Shown here: positions 1 to 8,815 of the stretch, piece by piece
Layout of the letters: each line of letters begins with the position of its first letter
How positions within the stretch are numbered: the stretch's first letter is position 1
Source: Bacillus gobiensis
GTDB taxonomy: Bacteria > Bacillota > Bacilli > Bacillales > Bacillaceae
Reading direction: 5' to 3'
Length of the DNA stretch: 64,000 nucleotides
Assembly: GCF_001278705.1 (NCBI RefSeq)
Contig: NZ_CP012600.1
Span: 1,302,190-1,366,189 of the forward strand
Position numbers and translations under genes: made by a program
Notes under the pieces: generated by a model
What the model was told of the DNA's origin: nothing
Databases searched by the model: none
What the model saw: the letters and a program-made list of their open reading frames with translations, nothing else

Positions 1-790
1 GTATCGTCGCATGCAGCCGGGATAAGGCAAATGAGACGGCAATGAAAATAAAGGAATTAACCGGAGGAAGTGCTACAGTAGACGTGTTCCTGGCAGACAT
101 GGCTTCCCTGCGTTCCGTTCGAATGGTTGCTTCTGACATTTTAGACAGGTGTCCCAGAGTCGACGTTTTGATCAACAACGCCGGAGCCTTGTTCGATACC
201 CGGCAGGTGACAGAAGACGGCTTTGAAATGACTTGGGCAGTTAACCATCTGGCACCGTTTCTTCTCACTACTCTTCTCCTCGAACGGCTGAAAGAAAGCG
301 CGCCTTCCCGAGTGATTACAACCGCATCCCATGGACATAAAATGGCCAAGAGAGGTATTGATTTCAACGATCTGAGCGGAGAACGTATATATAGTCTTTC
401 AAAAAGGCTTACAGGCGGTCCCACATTACGCTATGCACAGACGAAGCTTGCTAACATATTATTTACCGCCGAGTTGGCCAGACAGCTGGAAGGAACCGGC
501 GCACCGCCTACTGCTTCGATCCGGGGCTGGTGTCTACGAACTTTAATCAAAACAACGGGAAACTTGCTCGCTTGACGATGGCGGCAATGAAACCCTTCTC
601 GCGAACTCCGGAGAAAGGTGCAGAAACGCTCATTTGGCTGGCTGATTCTGATGATATCACCGAACATAACGGGCTCTATTACGTTGACAAGGAAGTGAAT
701 ATCCCTGCGGCGTCTGCCCAAGACATGAAAATGGCGAGGCGGCTTTGGGAAGTTAGTGACGAACAAATCAACTCCTTGGAAGCTAATTAA
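1..790 (+). pseudogene. SDR-family oxidoreductase, 5' end outside window, frameshifted
   Basis: A short-chain dehydrogenase enters from the left edge, because its frame is open from the first bases. It shows the family's LINNAGA segment near 170-190 and a YAQTKLAN catalytic Tyr/Lys segment near 430-455. At about 501-503 the frame breaks. Read one base later, the sequence continues as the expected TAYCFDPGLVSTNFN segment and runs to a stop at 788-790. A single lost base in a GGC-GC-ACC stretch explains this. The reconstructed C-terminus matches the retinol-dehydrogenase-like SDR group, whose substrate cannot be told from sequence. The gene is either a recent pseudogene or carries a sequencing error. 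No intact alternative start restores the fold. Confidence 0.8.
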
Positions 791-803
791 TAACTTCATC
801 GAT

Positions 804-832
804 CAGTGGGGCCGATCTCAAGATCCCCACTG
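804..832. terminator. Hairpin between convergent genes
   Basis: CAGTGGGG at 804-811 pairs with CCCCACTG at 825-832. It lies between the end of the SDR pseudogene and the end of the convergent membrane-protein gene. The T-rich tail is weak, so the terminator role is inferred from position. Confidence 0.5.
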
Positions 833-839
833 AAATATT

Positions 840-1574
840 TCATTTTCTCCCCTCTCTCCTTATTTTTTCACGAAACCAAAATGGGCTGTAAAGCAGTAAA
901 AAGCTAATAATCATTACTCCTTCAACGGATAAGAGGTACCATGGCCACGGCCCGAGAAAGTCCAATATCGATGCACTTTCTGGTTTTTTCATTATGTACA
1001 AATAATTTGAATTCAGTATTCGATTGATAAAAAATACGCAAGCACCGTACACGTTTACGATAATTAATGTCATCCATAGAGAGAAAAACGTCGGCCTGTA
1101 TTTTTCAACTGCAACCATAAAAAGACAGGCGAGAAAAACTCCGCCATGGGAGACGTAAAATTCAAAGAAACGAAAATGCGGAAAGGAATAGATACCCAAG
1201 TCAGGCGTCAGCATGGCTTGAATCGAACTTCCTATTCCAGCAAAATATAAAAATTGAAACAGACTGACGCTTCTAGAAAGCAACATCACAATGGTTAGGA
1301 GTACTGCAAGATCGCTAAGTTCAAGAGGCAAAGATTCGCGGAGTGACCAAACATCATAAAAAATCGCCCAAACATGGTAACTAATATCTGAAATGATCAA
1401 AAGTGCAGCAAGCGAATAACAAAATATGCGGATCCGTCTGTTGACTGCAAGAAATCTGCGAAAAATGAACAGACAAACAGCGAGTAACACAATGATCAAT
1501 AATGTGCAAAGATGTTCGGCTGAAAAAAGATGAATAGGATCGTTTGGAAAGTCTTTTTGAAAAAATTTATGCAT
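840..1574 (-). CDS. YwaF-type (TIGR02206) integral membrane protein
   Basis: This 244-residue protein has about seven hydrophobic segments. It carries the marks of the YwaF/TIGR02206 family: an early SAEHL segment, LPLELSDLA in the middle, FRFFEFYVSHG, and NSNYLYIMKKP before the last two membrane spans. The function of the family is unknown. The ATG at 1574 is chosen because GAGGTG lies seven bases upstream; an in-frame ATG further out at 1616 has no ribosome site. The gene stands alone, convergent with the broken SDR gene. Confidence 0.8.
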   Translation of the reverse strand: MHKFFQKDFPNDPIHLFSAEHLCTLLIIVLLAVCLFIFRRFLAVNRRIRIFCYSLAALLIISDISYHVWAIFYDVWSLRESLPLELSDLAVLLTIVMLLSRSVSLFQFLYFAGIGSSIQAMLTPDLGIYSFPHFRFFEFYVSHGGVFLACLFMVAVEKYRPTFFSLWMTLIIVNVYGACVFFINRILNSNYLYIMKKPESASILDFLGPWPWYLLSVEGVMIISFLLLYSPFWFREKIRREGRK

Positions 1575-1751
1575 TTTGGCACCTCGGGCTCGCATTGTAC
1601 ACTTATTTTGCCTCAAACAACCAACGATCTATTCGGTATTAGTCATATTTTTTAATTATATTGCCTGATTCTACAACTGCCTTATGGAAACGATTCACTA
1701 GCATGATACGCTAGTGGCTTACAAACATTATAAATTGAGGTGGTGAGAAAC

Positions 1752-1973
1752 TTGCAAAAAGGACAAATATGGCTACCTTTACTTGCATCAGCCGGTATCG
1801 GTACAGCTGCTTTCTATAGCATGACAAGAGGCCAAGGAATGGGACAAACCGTGCAGCAATTTGTGCCGCTTGTTGCGGGTATGGCAGGTCAAGGACAACA
1901 AGGTCAACAATCGCAACAGATGCAACAACAAAACAATCAACAGCAGCTAACTTCGAACACTCAGCTGCAATAA
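1752..1973 (+). CDS. Small Gln-rich membrane-anchored protein
   Basis: The likely product is 73 residues long. An N-terminal hydrophobic stretch (WLPLLASAGIGTAAF) could be one membrane span, and the last third is almost pure Gln with Gly and Asn. The AGGTGGTGA ribosome site at 1738-1746 best fits the TTG at 1752; GTG codons at 1740 and 1743 overlap that site. I do not recognise a named family. Small one-span proteins with Q-rich tails occur among sporulation and coat proteins of Bacillaceae, but nothing here proves that role. Confidence 0.55.
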   Translation: MQKGQIWLPLLASAGIGTAAFYSMTRGQGMGQTVQQFVPLVAGMAGQGQQGQQSQQMQQQNNQQQLTSNTQLQ

Positions 1974-2122
1974 AATATATCGTGCGACTTTCAAATCCCC
2001 CGCCACGATCATTAAGATGATTGTTCTTAATGTGTTAGGGAATCAGGATGTTACGATGGACGTATCGAAATCCGAGCGGTTCGAGTTTCTAAAAAGATCT
2101 TTTCACATATGTAGAAAAACGC

Positions 2123-2153
2123 AAGTGAGGGAGCAATGCCCCTCACTTTTTTA
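2123..2153. terminator. Bidirectional intrinsic terminator
   Basis: AAGTGAGGG at 2123-2131 pairs with CCCTCACTT at 2140-2148, followed by T6 on the plus strand. On the minus strand the hairpin is followed by CGTTTTTC. It therefore serves both the small Gln-rich gene and the convergent 57-residue gene. Confidence 0.75.
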
Positions 2154-2324
2154 GATGATTGGATAATTCTTTACGTAACGAGGATTCACGTAATAAGGCG
2201 GCCTTGGACCTACTTTAGGCATTGGCCAGGCAAAAGGATTTGAATTATATAATAGTTCTTCTTTTTCCTCAGAATAACGTAGTAATAACAGCTTCACTTC
2301 AGGACTGTATTTCAGTAATTGCAT
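2151..2324 (-). CDS. 57-residue hypothetical protein, Pro/Tyr-rich C-terminus
   Basis: A short open frame of 57 codons starts at ATG 2322-2324 behind a good GGGGAGAGG ribosome site and stops exactly at the terminator hairpin. The N-terminal half is helical and charged ([15 protein letters not shown]). The C-terminal half is rich in Pro, Tyr and Asn, including [11 protein letters not shown]. No family is recognised. The ribosome site, terminator and codon pattern argue for a real gene. It is divergent from the SDR gene at 2469. Confidence 0.6.
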   Translation of the reverse strand: MQLLKYSPEVKLLLLRYSEEKEELLYNSNPFAWPMPKVGPRPPYYVNPRYVKNYPII

Positions 2325-2468
2325 ATTGGTCCTCTCCCCTCTTCTTTTTTCACACCCTATTCAAATCATTCCGAAAGTGAGTTTGTACAGCTTTCATTAA
2401 AGTGTATAGGCACTAATATGCCCAAGATGACATATTGTAAATGGATTATTGGTATGGGGAGGTCTCCA

Positions 2469-3410
2469 ATGAAAAAAGATGATCAGCAATATCAACAGCC
2501 TGCAAATCAAGAGTATCCGTTGTACCCGAATTACGGAAAAATTACACGTTTTGAGGACATACCAATTAATGTGCCAGAGCAGCGTCAGCTTAGGCAGCCT
2601 GGTCTTGAAGAATTGATGGTGCCTCGGCCAATCGTTGAAAACCCGAATGATAAAGGAAGCGGAAAATTAAAAGGTAAGTTCGCCCTCATCACGGGCGGAG
2701 ACAGCGGAATTGGTGCTGCAGTAGCCATTGCTTTTGCAAAAGAAGGTGCAGACGTTTCCATTTCTTACTTAGATGAACATAATGATGCGAACAGAACAAA
2801 AGCAAGAATTGAACAGCTAGGACAGCGCTGTCTTCTGCTGCCGGGTGACTTACGTGAAAAGCAGCAGTGTATCAATATTGTTGAGCAGACTATCCAGACG
2901 TTTGGAAAGCTCGATATTCTCTGTAACCACGTAGGAATCCAGCTGCAGCAATCAAGCTTGCTTGATATCACTGACGAACAATTCGATGACACCTTTAAGG
3001 TCAATATATACTCTCATTTTTATACCACTAGAGCGGCTCTCCCTCATTTGAAGCCAGGAAGCTCGATAATCAATACTTCCTCTGTTGTAACTTATATAGG
3101 TGAGAAAAACTTGATCGATTACACGGCGACAAAAGGAGCGAACATCGGTTTTACTCGTGCATTGGCGAACAATGTGATCAACAAGGGAATACGTGTAAAC
3201 GCAGTAGCCCCTGGTGCAACGTGGACCCCGCTTATTCCATCAAGCTTTTCGCAAGACCGAGTCGCCATATTTGGCACAGTCAATCCGATGCAACGGGCAG
3301 CACAGCCTTTTGAACTAGCTCCAACCTATGTCTATCTTGCTTCTGACGATTCACGCTTTGTTACCGGACAAACGCTTCACGTAGACGGCGGGCAATCCAC
3401 ATCATCTTAA
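2469..3410 (+). CDS. SDR-family oxidoreductase with N-terminal extension (YhdF/YhxC type)
   Basis: The product has 313 residues. Its first 65 residues are a polar extension ([14 protein letters not shown]) typical of the Bacillus general-stress SDR group that includes YhdF, YhxC and YhxD. The Rossmann motif TGGDSGIG lies at 75-82, the usual NNAG is CNHVG at about 152-156, and the catalytic YTATK at 218-222 with Ser 204/205 is intact. NAD(P)H-dependent alcohol or sugar oxidation is expected; the substrate is unknown. The ATG at 2469 follows GGGGAGGT, whereas the in-frame codon at 2319 has no ribosome site and would overlap the divergent gene. Confidence 0.85.
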   Translation: MKKDDQQYQQPANQEYPLYPNYGKITRFEDIPINVPEQRQLRQPGLEELMVPRPIVENPNDKGSGKLKGKFALITGGDSGIGAAVAIAFAKEGADVSISYLDEHNDANRTKARIEQLGQRCLLLPGDLREKQQCINIVEQTIQTFGKLDILCNHVGIQLQQSSLLDITDEQFDDTFKVNIYSHFYTTRAALPHLKPGSSIINTSSVVTYIGEKNLIDYTATKGANIGFTRALANNVINKGIRVNAVAPGATWTPLIPSSFSQDRVAIFGTVNPMQRAAQPFELAPTYVYLASDDSRFVTGQTLHVDGGQSTSS

Positions 3411-3763
3411 TGAAAATATAATTAGTTATATAATGTATAATTAATTATGTATAAAAAGATATATTTCATTATGCAGCAATCGCTTTGGATTTTTCCGGTG
3501 AATTGCGGCTAAATTATTTGTATGCTTTCATAATTGTTATATTGGGGTCTTCTGAAAACCTCCAAAGTTACAGATTCGAAACTTGAAGGTTAATCATGCA
3601 GGTAATCAAACCAAATTGAAATACATGTAAGAGATTTCGTGGACGAATAAAGCTGGTTTTTCTTACACGAAGAATTACCAGCTTCGGTGTTTAGGATGCG
3701 GAGTGTAATAATACATTGGGACTGTCATTTTTTTGTGGAAAATTTATTTACCGAATCTGTAAG
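3411..3763. other. Intergenic, no gene seen
   Basis: This AT-rich stretch lies between the convergent SDR and DinB-like genes. The only structure is an imperfect hairpin, AAGCTGGT at 3650-3657 with ACCAGCTT at 3677-3684, which lacks a T-run. I see no reading frame with a ribosome site. Confidence 0.4.
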
Positions 3764-4279
3764 TTACATTCCCTTTGTTTTTAAATATAAATAAAGACCA
3801 TAATCTGTCGCTACTGAAGTATAACCCATTTGTCGCAACATAGCTGTAATATTACCACGATGGTATGTACCATGATTTACAACATGAGGCACTAGATCGG
3901 ACACGCTTGTTTTCATTAAGTCTCCAGACGGGTGTTCAATTACAAGAGGCTTATTTATATTTTTTGTTTGGTTAAGGAAAGATTTGTATCGGTCGGCTAA
4001 CTCAGAAAACATGACTTCCATTTCCCCTATTTCTTTTGCTTCTGTTTGTTCTTTTCGTTGTTCAGCTAACTCCAACGCATGGTTCATACTTTCACCAGAA
4101 AAAACTTCGATCCATCCAAGATCAGAAAGATAAACATGGGTCAATACATTAGATAATGAGGAAAAGACACTTTGAACCTCTTGACGATAAACATCCTGTG
4201 GAAGCTCTTTTAGCCGATTAAAAATTTGATTATTTGCCCATACATTATATTCATACAACTGTACTGAAAGGTGCGCCAT
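3764..4279 (-). CDS. DinB-family protein
   Basis: This 171-residue four-helix-bundle protein belongs to the DinB/YfiT superfamily. The metal-binding His triad is visible as H48 (LTHVYLSD) and H136/H140 in HVVNHGTYHRGN. Members are thiol-dependent transferases or stress proteins, but this one's substrate is unknown. The ATG at 4279 follows GGGAGG by eight bases; the longer frame to 4321 lacks a site. Confidence 0.8.
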   Translation of the reverse strand: MAHLSVQLYEYNVWANNQIFNRLKELPQDVYRQEVQSVFSSLSNVLTHVYLSDLGWIEVFSGESMNHALELAEQRKEQTEAKEIGEMEVMFSELADRYKSFLNQTKNINKPLVIEHPSGDLMKTSVSDLVPHVVNHGTYHRGNITAMLRQMGYTSVATDYGLYLYLKTKGM

Positions 4280-4422
4280 TTCATATTCCTCCCTTATTAT
4301 TTCGATACAACTTCTACTCAATTGTAAGCGAACTTATGTTCTTTTTCAAGGAATTACAAGCTAAGCCAGATCCAGAAATTGTGACAGTTACACATATTTT
4401 GTTTGTACTCCTGAATTAGAAT

Positions 4423-4538
4423 AACCGGTTCATCCTTAAGATGATGAAAACCGGCTATTTTTGTCTCAAGAATTTCTCTTGGTTTAAGCTATGAAAAACC
4501 CCCGATATCAGCAATAAGGCCGAATCTCGGGGGTTTTT
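4423..4538. terminator. Strong bidirectional terminator plus a weaker hairpin
   Basis: AAAAACCCCCGA at 4494-4505 pairs perfectly with TCGGGGGTTTTT at 4527-4538, so it ends transcripts from either side, mainly dacC on the minus strand. A second, imperfect hairpin (AACCGG at 4423 with a partner ending at 4454, then a T-run) follows. Confidence 0.8.
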
Positions 4539-4651
4539 GTGCTTAAGCGTGAAACCAACTTACTTTCATTAATTAAGCAGATGACTACAAAATCAATAAA
4601 GGCTGCATTTATAGCTTATCGTGCTTCATTTTTAAAATGTTTATAAATCTT

Positions 4652-6136
4652 TTACTGCTGATTCGCAAGTATTGTAGCTATTTCGTCTTCTACATCTTCT
4701 CCATTCGAGTCATCCGTCATGTTATTTAAGATGATCGAAAAAATAAGAGGTTCCCCGCTTTTCGTTTCAACATATCCAGATAATGAGCTTACCGATGAAA
4801 TCGAGCCGGTTTTCGCTTTAACATTCCCTTTCGTTGGCGGGTTTTTCATGCGGCCGCTAAGCGTTCCCCCTACCAAGCGGTCACTCTCACCGGCTACAGG
4901 CAATGAATTGAGATAGGCTTGATACCACTCTTCCCTTTGAACTGAAAATAATAAGCTGGAGACTTGATTGGCTGAAATCAAGTTCACATGAGAAATGCCC
5001 GATCCGTCTCTTAGAACGATGGCTTCTGGATCAACGCCGAATTTAGGCAGCTCAGTTTTCATAACCTCGAGTCCTTTATCCCAGCTTCCCTCACCTTTTG
5101 CGACTTTCCCCATTTCTTTTACAAGTGTTTCAGCATGTCCGTTGTTGCTAAGCTTCATAAATGGAACGAGAAGATCGGATAACGGCATCGAATGATCTGT
5201 TGATAGGATCGATGCTTGATCAGGTGCTTTCCCCTCTTTTAATTTGCCTTTTATTTTGATCCCATGCTCGTTAAGCGACTGTTTAAATAAGTCCAATGCA
5301 TAACCTGTTGGCTCCCACACAGCGACCCATTCCCTTGTCCTGCTTGCATTTTCAGGAATAGTACCTTCAATTGTGATTGTATTTTCGCCGTGTTCCCGCT
5401 CAATCGTTATGTCTTTTTCTCCGCCAGCTGGTACCGTTTTTGCATGATTCACGATGTTTACATAATCGGTTTTTGGCGACACGGTTACCTCAGCTTTCTG
5501 GCCATTCTTACCAGGATTCACATCAACAATCACTGTTCCTGCATCAAAGTCCTCGTTTGGAGAAGCTGTTAGCGCAGAAACTGGTGCTGCGTAATATTTG
5601 GATTCATCACTCCAGGACAAATCAGATGAATACCTCACATCGTCGTACCATGTATCATCTCCAATAACGTCCCCTTGGATCGTTTTTATTCCGGCTTTTT
5701 GGACGTCTTCAGCCATTTTGTCAAAATCAGATTTCAAAAGTGTAGGGTCCCCTTTTCCTTTGATGTAAAGATCTCCAAAAAGGTTTTTCCCTTTGATTGA
5801 GCCATTTCGTAAAACTTCTGTGGTGAATGAATAATCTTCCCCTAATGTCGAAAGAGCAGCTGATGTAGTTAATAGCTTCAAGTTAGATGCAGGCTTGAGG
5901 CGGGTATTTCCAGTATGATCATAAATCAGTTCCCCTGTCGAAGCTGATCGAATACTTACTCCAGCGATTGCTCCTTTCAGGTTGGGATTATTCGCCAAAA
6001 GCTGATTCAGTTCATCAGTTAATGCTTCCCTATTTAAACTTGCTGCTGACGGGGAATGAATGACATGGATAAGAAGAGCTCCGACTACCATAAAAAGCAC
6101 CACTAGGCTAAGACTCATTTTCATCTGTTTTTTCAT
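4652..6136 (-). CDS. dacC: D-alanyl-D-alanine carboxypeptidase / endopeptidase (PBP4 type)
   Basis: This is a class C penicillin-binding protein of peptidase family S13, 494 residues, about the length of Bacillus DacC (PBP4a). An N-terminal signal or anchor segment spans residues 7-27. The three active-site motifs are intact: S84-N-L-K87, S330-N-N332 and K442-T-G444. The long insert between the first two motifs is typical of the family. It trims the terminal D-Ala of peptidoglycan stem peptides outside the membrane. GAGGTGAC lies upstream of the ATG, and a strong terminator follows. The gene is monocistronic. Confidence 0.92.
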   Translation of the reverse strand: MKKQMKMSLSLVVLFMVVGALLIHVIHSPSAASLNREALTDELNQLLANNPNLKGAIAGVSIRSASTGELIYDHTGNTRLKPASNLKLLTTSAALSTLGEDYSFTTEVLRNGSIKGKNLFGDLYIKGKGDPTLLKSDFDKMAEDVQKAGIKTIQGDVIGDDTWYDDVRYSSDLSWSDESKYYAAPVSALTASPNEDFDAGTVIVDVNPGKNGQKAEVTVSPKTDYVNIVNHAKTVPAGGEKDITIEREHGENTITIEGTIPENASRTREWVAVWEPTGYALDLFKQSLNEHGIKIKGKLKEGKAPDQASILSTDHSMPLSDLLVPFMKLSNNGHAETLVKEMGKVAKGEGSWDKGLEVMKTELPKFGVDPEAIVLRDGSGISHVNLISANQVSSLLFSVQREEWYQAYLNSLPVAGESDRLVGGTLSGRMKNPPTKGNVKAKTGSISSVSSLSGYVETKSGEPLIFSIILNNMTDDSNGEDVEDEIATILANQQ

Positions 6137-6306
6137 CGAATTTTGTCACCTCTCACAAAAGTATCTTTATCTCTCTTCTTCTTTTATAGGCGATCTTCCT
6201 TTATTTTTCAGATGAGGAAAAAGAACCGTTTTTGTGCTCTAGGACATATTATTTAGTTTTTCCTGCATGATTTCTTATTCTTTGTTTTATCTCAGGATGC
6301 TCAATA

Positions 6307-6858
6307 TCAAGGCCATAATAAACAATGTTCCCATTGGTTTCTTTTACAATAGTATTTAACTCTAGTATGTTTACGTTTAGGATCAGCTTGCCAGAATTCA
6401 ACTTCGTTTGCCAGGACAGCGTACAGTCTCCAATCCGGAGAAATGAGTTCTGGCTGCAGTTGTATTTGTTCCTTTGCTTTTTCTAATGCAAGTTCTACTT
6501 CCTTAAGTTGAGGCAATACTTTGCTTTGTTTTGCTAGTATTGCAACTGCTCTTGCATCATCAGATCGTTCTAAAAAATCCAAAGAGATTGCTTTTTTTAG
6601 CTGCATTCCTTTTTTACTTTCGGCTGAGGTTGCAAAGTACCAATGATTGTCGGTAATTTTTTTAACGATCAATATTCGTGCATCAGGTATACCATCTTCG
6701 TCAACTGTAGATAATGTCATCGCATGAGGTTCCTTAATGTGTTAATCAATTGCCGTATTTAACCATTGCAAAAATAAATCTGTAGGGTTTTCTGGAAGAT
6801 TTTCTGTATTAAAATCAGGAAATGGACCTGTTAAGGATTTTAAGTTTCTTAATATCAT
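6307..6858 (-). pseudogene. Pyridoxamine 5'-phosphate oxidase-like gene, nonsense and internal deletion
   Basis: The frame starts at ATG 6858 (MILRNLKSLTGPFPDF) and runs through PTDLFLQWLNTAID to a TAA at 6742-6744. It then continues in the same frame as HIKEPHAMTLSTVDEDG, the normal continuation of the PNPOx family, to a stop at 6307. A second lesion is visible: after KKGMQLKK the text jumps to FLERSDDARA. It lacks the roughly 30 residues (NPHVALTFYW..., the FMN-contacting strands) found in intact homologues. Two independent defects make this a true pseudogene. It follows the DinB-like gene after 16 bases and was probably its operon partner. Confidence 0.8.
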
Positions 6859-6874
6859 TTGCTGATTCGATCGA

Positions 6875-7366
6875 TTAGCATTGTTTTCTTGGAATCGATG
6901 TTGAAACATAAGCATCTTCTTTGCGTATTTTTGCGATATATAATATTTGGCCCAGATGCTCGGAAAAGTGGGACGCACATTTCATAATGACGTCTAAATT
7001 GGTTACCTCGTTATTGCGGATAGTTTGTATTTTTAAAAATCCATCCTGTGATAGGGAAGTTATAACCCGGATGATTGTAGAAAACGATTGCTCGATGATT
7101 TGAAGCAGTTCTTTTTTTGTGTGTGTTATTTTTTCACTGAATTCTGATTCTCTATCCCGAATGTCTTTTTTTCCTTCAATACCAGCCTCAACTCTTTGAT
7201 GAATATTGCCTGATATATGTACAACCAGGTTAGTGATACTATTGCTTCCACTTGTGGGTCTCCAATTAAGGTCTTCGTCGTTTAGCTGTTTGATAGCCTC
7301 TGTCATTCGATTTTTGATATCTATAAATCTTCCCTTTATATTTTCTATTACAACCTCTTCAAACAT
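6875..7366 (-). CDS. DinB-superfamily protein, DUF1572 type
   Basis: This 163-residue helical protein has the DUF1572 signature: NWRPTSGSNSITNLVVHISGN near residues 34-55, a helix with GIEGKKDIRDRESEF, and the late HFSEHLGQI. The paired His residues in those segments correspond to the DinB metal site. Function is unknown. The ATG at 7366 lies eight bases after AAGGG; a GTG three bases earlier is the alternative. Confidence 0.8.
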   Translation of the reverse strand: MFEEVVIENIKGRFIDIKNRMTEAIKQLNDEDLNWRPTSGSNSITNLVVHISGNIHQRVEAGIEGKKDIRDRESEFSEKITHTKKELLQIIEQSFSTIIRVITSLSQDGFLKIQTIRNNEVTNLDVIMKCASHFSEHLGQILYIAKIRKEDAYVSTSIPRKQC

Positions 7367-7515
7367 CACCTAATCCCTTCTTCCCTAAAATTTTTTCTTT
7401 CACTGATCTTTACGGTTGCTTGCTTCTTTTATTATGATAAAGAATAGGTTCTAATAAAACTAATATATATATTTTCAATAATCATCAAAAATATTTATGG
7501 ATTGGAGAAGTGGCA

Positions 7516-8445
7516 ATGAACCTGCATGCTTTACGTATCTTTACCGAGGTTGCCAAATCCGGAAGTGTCACTCGTTCAGCTGAAAACCTGTTAATCAGCC
7601 AGCCTGCAGTGACAGCACAGATTCGTAATTTAGAAAAAGAGCTCGGAATGAGGTTAATTCAATCGAAAGGAAGGTCCATCCAATTAACAGAGGCTGGTCA
7701 AGAATTAGCCATTCATTCCAATCGGCTGTTTGCACTTGAAGGTGAAATAGAAAAAAAGATGAATGATCTAAAGACAGGAATGCAAGGAAGCTTGAACATT
7801 TGTACGACCAGCCTGCCAGCGAATACCGTATTGCCGCATTGGATTATTAAATATAAGGAAAGCTATCCTTTAGTGGATGTTAAGCTATTTAAGTCAAACT
7901 CAAGTTCAGCATTTCAACGCTTGTTGGACTATTCAGCACATGTTGCAATCGTTTGTGGAGAACGAGAGGAAGAAGGAGTTGACACTTACACTCTGTTAGA
8001 AGATGAGCTTATTTTTATCGTTCCAGGAAGTCACCGATTAGCCGGGAAAGAAGTTTCGCTTGAGGAGCTTATGAAAGAACCGTTTGTTCTCCGGGAAGAA
8101 GGAAGCTATACACGAAGAAAACTTGTTGCATTGTGCGAGTCTGCGAAGATTAACGAACCGAGCTCCTTCATCCAAATTGAAGGCATGATCGAGTCGATCG
8201 AAGCAGTTAAAGTAGGTTACGGAGCTGCGCTCGTGCCTGCACTTGCCGTAAAAAATGAACAGCTTGATGGGAAACTTGGGAGAGTTTTTGTCAAAGATCT
8301 TTACATTAAGCACCCGATAAAATTATGCATTAGAAAAAATGATGAACCTTTTTCACCAGCGGCAAACTTTATTTCGTTAGTTATTACTGAGCTGGGTCAA
8401 TTAGAAAGCACAACTCCCCTTTTTGAAGAGCTCCTGCCGGAATAA
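7516..8445 (+). CDS. LysR-family transcriptional regulator
   Basis: The product has 309 residues: an N-terminal winged HTH (LHALRIFTEVAKSGSVTRSA through about residue 60) and a LysR substrate-binding domain from about residue 90. The HTH resembles the CysL/YwfK branch, but no cysJI-type target is adjacent, so the effector is unassigned. GGAGAAG precedes the ATG at 7516. A terminator follows. Confidence 0.85.
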   Translation: MNLHALRIFTEVAKSGSVTRSAENLLISQPAVTAQIRNLEKELGMRLIQSKGRSIQLTEAGQELAIHSNRLFALEGEIEKKMNDLKTGMQGSLNICTTSLPANTVLPHWIIKYKESYPLVDVKLFKSNSSSAFQRLLDYSAHVAIVCGEREEEGVDTYTLLEDELIFIVPGSHRLAGKEVSLEELMKEPFVLREEGSYTRRKLVALCESAKINEPSSFIQIEGMIESIEAVKVGYGAALVPALAVKNEQLDGKLGRVFVKDLYIKHPIKLCIRKNDEPFSPAANFISLVITELGQLESTTPLFEELLPE

Positions 8446-8481
8446 TTCGTATCTCTCCAATTTGAATGAAGGAATATTCAT

Positions 8482-8525
8482 TGAGCTTGTCTTGATCAAA
8501 CGTTTTTCAAAACAAGCTCATTTTC
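8482..8525 (+). terminator. Intrinsic terminator of the LysR gene
   Basis: TGAGCTTGTCTTG at 8482-8494 pairs with CAAAACAAGCTCA at 8508-8520, one mismatch, followed by TTTTC. Confidence 0.65.
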
Positions 8526-8526
8526 A

Positions 8527-8688
8527 TCATAATCCGCCGCAGGTAGAATTTTTGTTTTCTGTTTTTGGATCCTCATCTGAATCGTTTGAAACAGATTCTA
8601 ATCCATATCCGGTCGAGCTGATTTCGTATTCTTCCTCATTTACTGCTCTTTTCTTATTTTGATCTAAATCATGATTGTTTTTTTCCAT
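8527..8688 (-). CDS. 53-residue acidic hypothetical protein
   Basis: An open frame starts at ATG 8688 immediately behind GGAGGTTATACT, an almost ideal ribosome site, and ends at TGA 8527. The product is hydrophilic and acidic (NEEEYEISSTGYGLE, NDSDEDPKTENK) and ends STCGGL, so a C-terminal Cys is exposed. No family is recognised. Low complexity and small size would suit a sporulation or stress protein, but this is only inference. Confidence 0.6.
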   Translation of the reverse strand: MEKNNHDLDQNKKRAVNEEEYEISSTGYGLESVSNDSDEDPKTENKNSTCGGL

Positions 8689-8789
8689 AGTATAACCTCC
8701 TTTGACGTTTTTTCATTTCTATTGTTTCTTTTTCGGATTGAAGTCATTCGAATTTTAGCGTTATTTGCTTGAAATACACTATTTTCCAC
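8664..8789 (-). CDS. 41-residue basic peptide overlapping the next gene
   Basis: A GTG at 8789 stands five bases after AAAGGAGGAG, a very strong ribosome site. It opens a 41-codon frame that is basic and Asn/Arg-rich (RMTSIRKRNNRNEK). Its end overlaps the start of the acidic 53-residue gene in another frame, so the two may be translationally coupled. It could also be a leader peptide. The ribosome site is the main support. Confidence 0.4.
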   Translation of the reverse strand: MENSVFQANNAKIRMTSIRKRNNRNEKTSKEVILWKKTIMI

Positions 8790-8815
8790 GCTAACTCCTC
8801 CTTTAAACGATTTTC

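Noticed and set aside
3650..3684. Hairpin AAGCTGGT/ACCAGCTT
   Set aside because: No T-run and no adjacent gene end; not called as a terminator.
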